This document shows, in pieces, positions 1-11,215 of a DNA stretch of 64,000 nucleotides. The stretch covers positions 682,001 through 746,000 of the forward strand of contig JAPEIS010000006.1 of NCBI GenBank assembly GCA_029531795.1. Direction: 5' to 3'. The position numbers and the translations under genes were made by a program. Source of the DNA: Sclerotinia nivalis (taxonomy: Eukaryota; Ascomycota; Leotiomycetes; Helotiales; Sclerotiniaceae). The notes under the pieces were generated by a model. It saw only the letters and a list, made by a program, of their open reading frames with translations, searched no databases and was not told where the DNA came from. Position 1 is the stretch's first letter, and the number at the start of each line of letters is the position of its first letter.

Positions 1-143
1 AGAACTTCCATGTCCGTAGCGGAAGTTGATATTCGACAAAACAGTATGTTCATTTGTATCATCTGATTAGTAATGGTGACGACAAGACATTCCACAGCAT
101 CCTTCTATTTCAATATACAATCTCCCCCATAATAGGTTCTAAA

Positions 144-2109
144 TTATCGTTTTGTGTTCTGCCGCTTTTTATCTTTCACACTCATATTGACACGTTTCTT
201 AATCGCATCATGAGCATGTTTGTTGACCTTGGCCTTTTCTTTCTTCTCCACTGCAGCGGGTACCTCCTTTTTCTTCTCAACTGCAGCGGGTACCTCCTTT
301 TTCTCCTCAACTATCGGTGTAACCTCTTTCTCGAACCCACCCCATTCCTCATCGTCTTCTGGTGAGTGATCATGAGATTCCTCAGGTTCCATTTGGGCAT
401 TGATATTCAATTCTTCTGCTTTCTCCTGATCTTTTCTGACTGGGATCCCCACTAAGTCGCGTACAAGATGTCCACGCTCATCTCTCAGGAACTCGACTTC
501 AGGATCAACCGTCGATGTTTGGTCTCTTACAAATCCTGCCAAGAAGAACCCCATAGTAGCATGTTCATCTCCTTTGTTGGCTCGAATACATCCTTCTGCA
601 ACCACTTCATCTCCATCACATGCTTCCAGAGAACCTCGAACTGGCCACTCCCTCATACCTCTGATTTGATTATCACGACGAAGAATTTTCCAACCCTTTT
701 CCTTTGCGATATCGGAAGCTAAAGCTTTTTGAACAACTGATTCATTTTCCTCGGCATGAATAGAACAAGTAGAGTAGGTAATCTTTCGAGCAGCAGGATA
801 CTTGAATGCATGAAGAAGAAGTTCCAGTTGAAATTCTGCGAGGGCGGCTAACCTAGATTTAAGTTCGGCATCGGTATCGACAGCAGTGACGACTCCATCG
901 TCATCAACCATGACTTCTAATTTGTCCCCATCATCTTCACGCTTTCGTTTCTTGTTTGTTTCAACTGGCTCTGGTGCTTTCTTTGGCTTCTTTTTGTTTT
1001 TAGAAGGCTTCACACTAACCTCCTTGATACCTGGTAAGTGTAACTCGGGCATATCATCTCTACCAACAATACCACTTCCTGAGCAACTTGGATCCAACAA
1101 CAAAGCACCGACATTCTTGTATGTACCGGAATTAGGATCGGTCTTCAAGAAATCATGGCCGGCATGAAGAGTAGTGAACGTATTCGACCCTGCTAAGTTG
1201 ACCATCTTATCTAAAGTTTCAGCTCTTCCTTTGTTCTTCTCAAACGCGTGAATAACTTGAGTAGATTCATCTGGTTCAGGAAGTCGATCAACCAAAATAG
1301 CCGCAATATGAGTAGTCTTGTTACCTGGTGCTGAACAAGAGTCGATAATATCACCATCTTCGGCAAGAGGATCAAGAAGATATGCTGGAAAACATGATGC
1401 TTTGTCCTGGAAGATAATCTCTCCAGATTTGTATGCTTCACTCTTTGAAAGATCAATATTTGGTGATATAGCAATGAGATTTGGAATATGAACATCGATA
1501 TATATGCGTTTAGAACCTCGATGTCTGACAGCATCAATTGTTGCTGCACGTTCAAAACCAGTAAAAGTAGATTCGAGTTGATCCTCAAGAGTAGTTTTTA
1601 AAGTGTTGATACGAATCCAACGAGGGTAAGGTGCTTCAGATGTGTCAGTCGCATTCTCTTGACCTGTCTCGACGTAGGCTTTTAGAGCTTCCATGGTGCT
1701 CATTTTTCTCCGAAGTCTTGCCTTGGTCAATTCTGCTTGCAATCTTCCCTTGTGTCTCTCAATTGACGCTCGTAAACCATGAGTGGCTGGAAGAGCAATT
1801 CCTCTTTTTGCCAATAATAAGTCATGAACGAGGAGAAGAGACATGGTTGGGGTTAGCTAGAGATGATATTAGTACCATTTCAAATTCCTAATCAACCATA
1901 AAACTGACCTTTCGCTCCAATCGTAATAGATCGGCATTTTCGATAACTTCCTTCAGAACAGGACTCCATTTGCATGATTCTATTGCCAGAGCATAAATTT
2001 GAGCTGGTTGTGATTTCAAATCTTTCTTGCTGAAGATTCTTGATCTTAAGCTACCGCCTTGATTAGTAGGAGCAGCTAGAACTTCAGCTGCTTCATAATA
2101 GAGCGACAT
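144..2109 (-). CDS. rcm1: 25S rRNA cytosine-C5 methyltransferase (Rcm1/NSUN5 type)
   Basis: Predicted S-adenosylmethionine-dependent methyltransferase of the NOL1/NOP2/Sun family. Its yeast relative Rcm1 and human NSUN5 methylate one cytosine in large-subunit rRNA. Two exons are read: 2109-1909 and 1856-144, joined by a 52-bp GT-AG intron (1857-1908) that keeps frame, giving about 637 residues. Visible family motifs are the SAM-binding SCSAPGNKTTHIAA, the DPSCSGSGI motif and the TYSTCSIHAEENE segment with the second conserved Cys. The tail is Lys/Glu-rich with two near-identical repeats (VEKKKEVPAA), typical of nucleolar proteins. I chose the start MSLYYEAAEVL; an upstream in-frame ATG exists but lies in a weaker context. 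It diverges from RLP24, another 60S factor. Family assignment is strong; the exact target base is inferred. Confidence 0.93.
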
Positions 2110-2519
2110 TGTTTCTGTAAATGCCGGTGATATATTGAAGGTACTTTGGTTGGAAAATATCAAAGTTCAAATTTCTCGCTACTGTGATTGGTCATAAGAG
2201 GTACCTGATGAATATGAGAAGTTATCACGATGAACACAAGAGGTTAACCATAATGTGAGCGACTATATCCTTACGATGGAAGAAGAGCTTAAAGATTTTC
2301 TTGAATATGTAAAAAAAATTTCAAGTCAACAGAACAAACAGGGGATGGGATGAATATTTCGAGAATCTCATAAATTGTAAGCACGTGCCATAACTAACTA
2401 TCTTATCGGATGCCGCTAGTGAAAAAAGTCGGACATCCGCCAAAATTTCTCAAATCGATGCAAATCCATCGACAAATCCAGCACAACGACAAGCTGGCTC
2501 AGAAAGAAACACCGTCAAC
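2110..2519. promoter_or_regulatory. Shared divergent promoter of rcm1 and RLP24
   Basis: These 410 bp separate two start codons pointing away from each other, so the region must carry both promoters. It contains A/T runs (poly-A followed by ATTT near 2310, and CAAAATTTCTC near 2450) that loosely resemble the RRPE element of ribosome-biogenesis genes. I do not see an exact PAC box (GCGATGAG). Co-regulation is inferred from function and geometry. Confidence 0.6.
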
Positions 2520-3357
2520 ATGAGGTAAGAAATTCCAAATTCCCCTATTCCATCACAATTTCCTTCAGAAATTATTGGAATTTTGAGATCTCTAATTGTA
2601 ATTGCATCTTTTGACTATAAATCTATCAATCGCAATCTTTGACTCTGCTAACTCGTCACAATTATAGAATTGAAACCTGTTATTTTTGCTCGCAGCCCTG
2701 CTACCCAAGCAAGGGCATAACATTCGTTCGTAACGATGCGCGAACCTTTAGATTTTGTCGCAGTAAATGCCACAAGAATGTACGTCCATCCAGTCTATTC
2801 ATTCATCTTCTGGTCCAGAACGCCAGAGACCTCGATCTCAAAATCGCAACTTTTTCTCAGTTCTCTCCATCCCTAAATCTAAACTGACATTCTCTTTCTA
2901 GTTCAAAATGAAGCGTAACCCTCGTAAACTCAAATGGACCAAAGCTTTCCGTAAAGCTGCCGGCAAAGAAATGGTCGTCGACAGTACCCTCAACTTTTCC
3001 GCTCGCCGCAACGTCCCAGTCCGTTACAACCGTGATCACATCGCCACTACCCTCAAAGCCATGCAACGTGTTTCTGAAATTCGGGCCCGTCGCGAACGTG
3101 TCTTTTACAAGAAGCGCATGGAAGGCAATGTCGCTAGACAAAGAGAAGCCAACAGAAAATTGGTGGCAGAGAACGAACACTTATTGCCAAAGATGCGCGG
3201 AAGTGAGAAGAAGAGACTTGAGGAGTTGGGAGAAGAAGTTCATGAGTTGGATTTGGAGAGAGAGCAAAGAAGTGTGTTTGGAAAGCAAAAGATCAGGCTC
3301 AAGGAGTTGGTTGATGGTGGTGTGGAAGAGGCTGATGATATGGAGATGGATGATTGA
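2520..3357 (+). CDS. RLP24: Ribosome biogenesis protein RLP24
   Basis: Pre-60S assembly factor related to ribosomal protein L24e. In yeast it holds the place of Rpl24 in nucleolar particles and is released in the cytoplasm by the AAA-ATPase Drg1. Three exons: 2520-2524 (only ATGAG), 2668-2779 and 2902-3357, giving 190 residues. The join gives [18 protein letters not shown], the L24e zinc ribbon with paired Cys (CYFC and FCRSKC). Next come the [20 protein letters not shown] core, a basic helical region and an acidic end. This matches the usual RLP24 length of about 200. The first coding exon of five bases is unusual, but it is required to reach the conserved MRIETC start. Divergent with the rRNA methyltransferase gene. 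Confidence 0.97.
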
Positions 3358-4105
3358 GGGGTTTGTGAGGATACCGGCATTTGACATTTGAGATTGATAT
3401 TACGTATGGTTTGGGGATGGCCATCAGAAGCTGGTTTAGCAGAAGCTGGTTTGGAAACGACAAGATTGTTCGGTCCAACTATTTTCGAATCGCTAATACC
3501 TGGATCAACAATGTTAGAATGGCTTACCAGAACATATCATGAAAAGTCAATCTTTATTAAGGGAGATGGAGTTATGGATTTGTAAAAAAAGGCGTTTGTA
3601 TCACAATAATTATATTAGCCTACCTAGATATCTTAGGAAATTTCGCGATATAACAATTGCAAAGGCAAGATTCAATATCTCGATACTCTTTACAACGTAC
3701 AATTTTATATCTCAAAAGGAGGCTAGCTATGTGTAGAACCGGGGCATCTAAGACCTAAGCAGAGCTCGACATGATTCCAAAGATCAATCAACAATTTATA
3801 ACTACCCCATTCCCTACTAATACCTCCCCTCGCTTAATGTCACTTATACTTCATAGACTACTGGTATCCACTCTCTCTCTCACTCTCTGCCTCTAATCAT
3901 TCGAAGAATAATGAATACCCTCCTTATTAAACAAATAATTCTCTATCATATATCTACTCATTTATTTTTCTTCTGTTCCGTTTTCCTATCTTTATTTTCT
4001 TTATACTCTTTAGATTATTATATCTAATAAATATATATACCCATCCTCTTTCTTTATCTATTTTTAAAGTTTTATGTGTATCCTATTGTATGTTATATTA
4101 TATTT

Positions 4106-4175
4106 ACTTCGTTAGATGTACTTTGTTAGATGTACTTTGTTAGATATACTTCGTTAGATGTACTTTGTTAGATAT
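4106..4175. repeat. 14-bp minisatellite, five copies
   Basis: Five head-to-tail copies of ACTTYGTTAGATRT with C/T and G/A variants at two sites, directly followed by a CA/CT microsatellite. Confidence 0.9.
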
Positions 4176-4191
4176 ACTCTCTCACACACAC

Positions 4192-4250
4192 ACACTCTCT
4201 CTCTCTCCCCCTTTCTCTCCCCCTTTCTCTCCCCCTTTCTCTCTCTATAT
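4192..4250. repeat. CT-rich repeat with 12-bp CCCCCTTTCTCT units
   Basis: A CT dinucleotide run followed by three 12-bp units of CCCCCTTTCTCT and a further CT run. Confidence 0.85.
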
Positions 4251-4340
4251 ATAATATATATACTCTATCCACCCTAAATCACGAATTTCATTTCCCCAAA
4301 AATAAGCCCTCCCTCCCTCCCTCCCTCAATTTCTCTTCAA

Positions 4341-4413
4341 CCTCCATCTCCATCTCCATCTCCATCTCCATCTCCATCTCCATCTCCATCTCCTTCTCCT
4401 TCTCCTTCTCCTT
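4341..4413. repeat. Hexanucleotide CCATCT/CCTTCT microsatellite
   Basis: About seven or eight units of CCATCT (TCCATC phase) that change abruptly into CCTTCT units. This looks like replication slippage after one A-to-T change in the unit. Confidence 0.9.
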
Positions 4414-5972
4414 TCACCCCATCCCACCCCCGTTACATTCTCCTCAATTTTCTTCTCTTTCTACTTTTCTTTTCTTCTTTTTCTATACTTTTCTCGTCTA
4501 GATAGTTCTTTTCCTTTCTTTTCTTAAATCTTTCTTCCTTCCTAAACCCTAAACCCGCTTCTTGTAACCCCCCTCCCCCCTTCTAATCCCACAATTCCCC
4601 AATATACAAAATCCTAAATCTCTCTCTCTCTCTCTCTCTCTCCTCACTTATCTCCTCCACCCGTCATATCTCCACCCCTCATATCCCTTATATTCCATTC
4701 CAATTTTATATTATTTTTGTTTCTTTTTTGATTTTACTTTTATACTAAATCATCTTATCCTTATTTCATCCCCATCTTTTCTTATTTCATCCCCATCTTT
4801 TCTTATTCAAACCCCCAATTTTCCACTCACCCTCCCTCAAAACCACCATCCAAATTCCAACCCATCCCACAATTCCCCCAGAATTAATCCCCTTCAAAAT
4901 CCCAATCCTAATTCCTCTCCCCTCTCCCCTCTCCCCTCTTTCCCTTTCCCTCCCCTTTCCTCTTCCCCCATCAAATCTTTTTTGCACATCAAAAAACCCC
5001 TCTTCCATCCCATCCCTCCATCCTTTTCACCCTCCATCCTTTTCACCCTCCATCCTTTTTACCCTTTATCCTTCCCATCCCTACTCTACTCTACACATTA
5101 CCCTCTAAATCATAAGATTATAATAAGCGAGCTATAATCATGTCATTTTATATCCTCGAGTAATATTATGTTAGTATCCTATAACTTCCCTCAACATTTC
5201 CTTGGATCGTTCTTCTAGATCCCGTTCCTCTTCATTCTTCTTTATTTTGGCGAGTTCATTAATCAACAAATATATTACCGTGCAAACATTAGACAAAGAG
5301 AGTTTTCTGATCCAGATATGATGACGAACATCATATTAGTCATATCACATATCACAAGCAACCCCCATACCTTTTAGATTCTCATCTTTCTTCACTCTTT
5401 TCACCATCTTCAATATCAAAGTTTTAAGAATGATTAATAAGAATCTAACAGTCCCTTCCATGTACGCCTTCATACATACGTACATACATAAAAATCAAAC
5501 AAAGCCAACGCAACCAATAAACCACCCACATCCTACCTATTGAGTTCCATGCCTACTCATCATAACCATTGAATCATGTCGTTGAATGTCTAGAGTAAAC
5601 CATCCGTCATAAAAAAATCATTGCGAACCTCCACCCCTTGTCCCACTTTCCATTTTTTGAATAACCCACCCATAAATGTACAATAAGCATAACCGTATAC
5701 TCCTATCCTCAACATACGAAACTCGTGGGGAAAATAATTAAATAACCTGCCAATCCGATAACCTTCTTGGAAAAACGCCGCATATGAGTTATCGTAAACA
5801 TGAATGAATAGGTAATGGTGAGTCGGTAGATGGTGAGTAGGAATTGTGTGCCGGTATAGAAGTAGTGTGTTGGGGAGAAACAAGGCGAATAAGTCGGGTG
5901 GACTTTTATGTTGTACAAAAGCAGCAAAAAAGAAACAAAATCAATAATCGCACACACAATCAATATCAAACC

Positions 5973-8080
5973 CTAGATGCGAGCTGAAGGCGTAGCAAGA
6001 TTTGCAACCGGTGCGTGATAAGATCCAATAGTTTGGAAACCCCTAATAAAAACGTCAGTAGATATTTCACTATCGAAAAGAAGGACTAACCTTGTGAGAT
6101 CATAACCTTGTTCTTCTTCCTCTTCAAGCTCCTCATCATTTGAAATCTGGTGCTTTCCTGGATGACCATTTCTGGTAGGACTCATAGCGAGACTCCTTCG
6201 CATTGGAGGCGGGCTGCTGCTAGGAAGAACTCCAGGTTGGAAACCTTTAATAGGACTGACATCGTAAGCACTAAATCCTCGGAGAGGAGTATCTCCAGCG
6301 AATCTCCAAAATGGAGCAGGGGAACTAGTTGGCATATGCTGACTTGGCCGCTGTGCAGTACTTGGTGGAGCTAAATGTGGGTGAACACGATGTGGAGCTG
6401 GCGTGACGAATGTGTTGCCCTCATCTTGTTGATAGGAAGATGAAAGTATGGGTGGAGAACCAGGAATATTATCAGATAGACCAAGGGTACTCTTTTGGGC
6501 TCGTCGATGTCGAGGTAGTGGACTACCATCGCCAGGTAAGTCATCCTGCAAAATTTGGACCCTTGGAGCACGTTCGGGGGTAAATTGTGGTCCTTGAGGT
6601 GGGTACAAATTCATCCGTGGTGAGCCGGAACTTGGAGATCGCTTTTCCTTAACAGCAGATTCTGGACTAAATTCATCTGTAAAACCTCGATCAATAGTTG
6701 CCATTGGTGATGCTGGTTGTGAAGATCCTCGATGACCACCACCTCTCCCAGGAGCTGAACTTGCAAGAGCTTTCATTTCTTTATAGCGTTCCTCCTTGAT
6801 AAACCACTTCATACCTTTTCCAGGCTCGTCCTTTCCTCGTGGTGTCTTATCATAATTGTTATTGAGTGACAGGTTGTGGCGAATAGAGTTCTTTTATCCA
6901 TCATTAGTTCTAGTCCAATCCAAAAGATCATATTGATAACTTACTTGCCAACCGTGGGGTGGTTGATGTCTGTAATAAGCGTATCTGCGCATAATGTATT
7001 GATAAATACCATTCAATACCAAGGTTTCACCTGGAGTTCCAATAATTGCCTGCGCAATCATTTGACTATAACTGTAACCTGGCTTGATATGAGCATTAGA
7101 ATCGAGACTGAGGTCAACACTTTCAGAATCATTCATAACCATCGTACCACCAGCCGAATATGCAGGAGGAGATCTCTTATTAGAACCCGGAATTTTGATT
7201 CGAGAAGCAGGAGGAGTACCAGGGCGCTGATAACCCTGTGGAGCTGGAGCAATTGCTTGTGGAGCTCCATTCTGACCTCGAGCTCCATTGATTGAAGGAG
7301 GTGGGAGGACATCAGGGGTTTCTTCTCTGTGTCTCCGAGCATCCTCTGTATCCTCCGCGCTTAACTCGGATCTTCGTAGGTATGTCGGATCGATTTTGAA
7401 GTCACCTTCAGGTAGAACGAATATCATCTCAACGCCAGATATATCGATAATAGCTCCACTATGCAATTCTGCGACTTCATTACGGCGAAATGTCTTATTG
7501 TCAACCCTGACTCCATTGCGACCACTGACTTCAATTCTCCAGCCATCTTCGAAATAGATCGAGGCATGTCGTCGGGAAATCATCTTGCTTGGACCAAGAT
7601 CAACATGGACATCGAGAATAGGTCCTTCATCTTGAACCTCAACCTCAACAGAGTGACGACCAACAGCAATATTCAGTTCCTTGACATAATAAGTCCAACC
7701 TTTTCCAGCCAACTTTGCGAAAGCTGAAATTCCTCCTCTGCTCTCTATTGTATGTTTCTCATCCCCATGATCTTGGCTAACTTGTACAAAACCGGGTAAT
7801 CCCAAATTTTGAGTGACTTTGGAGATTACTTCTTCCTTATTCATTTCGGATGTAGGTGGATCGCGTGGCAGTGGATTTGAGGTTGGGAGATTGGTTTTAG
7901 GTTCTTCAGTCTGCATCTTTAATCAGCGGAAGTGGCATATGCGCAATTATTAAAATAACTTACCTTCTTTCTTCTCTTGGAAGGACGGGAAGGTGAGGAG
8001 TCAGGAATATCAACCTTCTTCATTGATTCTCGACGTGGCCGTTGGGCCCTCTTACCGGAAGATGGCATTTTGGGGGGCAT
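5973..8080 (-). CDS. fkh2: FHA-forkhead transcription factor (Fkh1/Fkh2 family)
   Basis: Predicted nuclear transcription factor of the Fkh1/Fkh2 type, which controls cell-cycle genes in yeasts and development in moulds. Four exons: 8080-7964, 7916-6945, 6890-6091 and 6042-5973, about 652 residues, with introns of 47-54 bp. A basic N-terminus (PSRPSKRRKK) precedes an FHA domain at roughly residues 120-215, including GRHS and SKMISRRHASIYF. The forkhead domain lies near 318-405: KPGYSYSQMIAQAI, then HQPPHGWQ, split by an intron before NSIRHNLSLNNNYDK and EPGKGMKW. The C-terminal third is Ser/Pro-rich with many SP/TP sites, typical of CDK targets. The start at 8080 (MPPKMPSS) has an in-frame ATG four codons later. 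Family certain; the paralogue name is inferred. Confidence 0.94.
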
Positions 8081-11000
8081 TTTTTTGCGACAGCGTTGAC
8101 CCGGTGATTATTGTGCATAAGACGTGGTATGGTTCGGTATGGTTTTTAACAACTAGAGAGAACAATGAGTATTGTGTAGTCGAGGAATAGCAGATGTAGA
8201 GGGAGGGGAGAGGTGCAGATAACCCTTGCGACAAAAGTGTCAAAGAGTTACTATAATGAGGGGAGGGGGGGGGAAGGTTGTAATGATGCGACAAGACAAT
8301 GTAATGAAACAACTTACCAAAAACCCCAAATGGTTGATTGATTTATTTAATAGCAACTTAGCAATCAGCAAATTGTATCCTTTTATTGAGATGTCGGTAA
8401 TGAGTATTAGGTATTGTATTTTGTAGAAAATAAATAGTTTTTCCTTTCGATTCTCCTTCCTTCAATAATACAATCAATCGTCTCTCGTATGGTTCTGTTC
8501 CGTCACACGGAAGTCGCGTCCTTGTTTAAGGTGCTTTGCCTGGCCTTTTTTTTTGGATTCGAGAAATTTGCATGTAAATTATGTTGGTTGTAATTAAGAA
8601 TTTGTTATAAGATTCCCTTTCTTATAAATTCAAAAGAAGGGAAACTACAAATATTTGATTCACTTATAATATGTTGCATGTAAGATTGTTTATAAGTAAG
8701 GAAATGGGAGAATGAACTACTTTTGTATAAAGTTGTTGAATTGATTGTTGAAAGGGTTTTTCTCTTTGGTCGCGAAAATTGGCTGTTTAATTGTTCGGCC
8801 TCTGCATTTTTTGGAAGTGAATTTGACAATCGGGTCATATGATTGGTTAGATAAAAACTTAGAAAACAATCGGTTCCTTTTTTTCTTGGTCCGTCCTTTC
8901 CATAAATTGACTTATCATGAACTACAATAATTGATGAATAATTGGATTCACTATTGATATCTTAGTAGATATTGGGGCAAGACTAAGGTAACTTTGAGGA
9001 TATTGTTACTATTCTGATATCATGATGACTTCATTCATCTTTTTATTGATACATGTTCTTATTGAGTAGAAAGTCAATATTGATATCTTTTTTTGGTATT
9101 GATTTTAATGCATTGTTTTAATACACTGTTAGATACTTACAATCCACCTTAGCATTGATGTTTTTATAAATTGATACTCCAAGTATTGCAAAAAGGGTGT
9201 AACTATTATGAATTCTCTCTTGATTATGTTTCAGTATGGCGAGGAGTATGGCGAGGAGTACGCAAGGTTTCATCATTCAGAATCCGATTCAGAGCCCTCG
9301 AGTAAGAGATATATTGATCATCATGATATCTTCCCTGATATTTTTCTTCGGCTACACTCAACTTAAACGGCCACTTAGTTTTCATTTAGTAGTAAAAACC
9401 AAAGTAAGTACATCCGTCCATCATCCTCAAGCCTCCTCTCAGTAACCCAATCTACCATCTGTGCTCAACACGTTAAATTTAAGCCTGCCCTACATCTCCA
9501 CTTCTCTGCATAAGAATCGTTCCATCCAGTAGCAAGGTATATCTCCTCCATCACAAACATTTGACCCCCTTTTGCATGTTTCTCTCCTTCTATTCTTTCT
9601 CCATCAAACTTACCTGCCTATATACATCTATATCCATTCAATAATTCCCATGACATAGCATAAACCACAAATCCACGCCACCGGATACCAATCCAATACC
9701 AATCCCATCATCAATCGCACCACCGGTACATACGGAGTACATACATCATCAAATCATCATCCATCGAATCCATCAAATCCCACAAATCTAGACCCCACAA
9801 AGCTAACGCCGATCCACAGTGATATTTGGGACAATCGACGCGCTAACTCCTTCTATTAATTTAGACTTTTAAGCCTCAATTCGAGTCTATGTGGCGATAT
9901 ATCTGTACCCTAACAGATATAATTATCGGTGCCTAGGCATATTTATTACAACTCATGTAGTTCTATTGTTGAATTCCAAAAATACTTCATTTAGATATAC
10001 CTACCTAGTACACCAATACATCCAACCACCAAATAAATCAACGAAAGAAACCCCCCTCCCTCAGATCACCCCAAAAAAATATTTAAAAAATCAAATCAAA
10101 TCAACCAAAAATCCTCATCCATTCACCCACCAAACCTCTACATACCATCCAACCCAAATACAACCTTAACCTACAAAATAAGCCAAATCAAAATCCGCCA
10201 GCTATATACACCTAGAAACAAACCATCATAACCTTAACTCAACTTAGCTTAACCTGACTACCAAGTACCTTTTAACATACATCTCCATCTAGGTAATCAC
10301 TTGATTTGACACGCAACTATACCTAATGGAGCTAGCCACCCGGCATATGAAAAAAAGTTAGAATCCCATCTACTCGTCATTACCATCATCATCAAGAAAT
10401 CAATCTTCACATTCCTCCCCGTCTCAAAATCCCAAATATAAATCCTAACTACATAGACCCTTATTAAACTAAAGGAACTACATTATCCTTTTCATCCATC
10501 CCATTTCATCCTCTCATCCTCCCACACCACACCTCCCCCCTCAACCAACCAACCAAAACCCAAAAAACACCCAATAATCTATACTCCATAATTCCCCAAA
10601 ATTCCTATTCTCATCCTTACAAACAATTCACTCTTATAAATAATAAATAAAGGAGGAACATTAATCCTCAATTCTCTTTCTTCATCTCTTTCTCCATCTT
10701 CCCATCACTACCTACCTAGTATCTATCTATCTTCTTGCTTGATAAGTAATTCATTCATTCATTCACATATATTAACAATTTAAACAGAATAGAATCCAAC
10801 AGAATAGAATTGAAATATCTACAAATAAATTAATAATTACCCCCTAAATCCCATTCCTTCATCCCATTCCTTTCATATCATCCCCATCATCCATCCATCA
10901 AAATCCTTCCCATTCCAAACCAAAAACTCATCCATTAAGGAAAGTTTGTTTTCCCCCAAGCATCATTTGCAATACCCATCCAAATCCAAAAATCCATGCT

Positions 11001-11215
11001 ATTAATTAGCCCAAGCCCAATTTTCCGCAATACGTCGTGTCATGGCATCATATGCTCCTGTCGCTCCTTTCCCTCCGTATCCATACCCATATCCGCATCC
11101 GTATATATATAAGATGCCAAATTGCAAAGAAGCAAAAAGTATAACCCAAAATCCGAATCCAGATCCAGTCTCCCAGCTAACTTCCATCCTCAAACCCCCA
11201 CTCACTCAAACCCAC
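8081..11215. other. Large spacer upstream of the forkhead gene
   Basis: Positions 8081-8500 are the forkhead promoter and include a G-run near 8255. From about 8.5 to 9.2 kb the + strand is C-poor. From about 9.43 kb to 11.2 kb it is C/A/T-rich and nearly free of G, as expected 3' of the minus-strand gene that follows. A 69-codon ORF at 9236-9445 (+) with one hydrophobic segment (ILIIMISSLIFFFGY) is preceded by TTTCAG and contains GTAAGT; it is too weak to call a gene. No other feature seen. Confidence 0.6.

Larger units (their letters stand above)
3358..5972. other. Intergenic, convergent 3' flanks, repeat-rich
   Basis: Gene-free spacer between the 3' ends of RLP24 (+) and the forkhead gene (-). 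Positions 3360-3600 are C-poor and G-rich on the + strand. From about 3.8 to 5.1 kb the + strand is strongly pyrimidine-rich and almost free of G. Several simple repeats are listed separately. Minus-strand ORFs of 97 and 86 codons at 5.59-5.97 kb overlap in different frames, lack recognisable domains and are probably chance. Confidence 0.7.

Noticed and set aside
4541..4556. CCTAAACCCTAAACCC, telomere-like
   Set aside because: Fewer than three units, and the unit is CCCTAAA rather than the fungal CCCTAA; embedded in a C/T-rich spacer.
5590..5969. Minus-strand ORFs of 97 and 86 codons after the forkhead gene
   Set aside because: Overlapping frames, Tyr/His-rich low complexity, no motif and no splice link to the forkhead gene.
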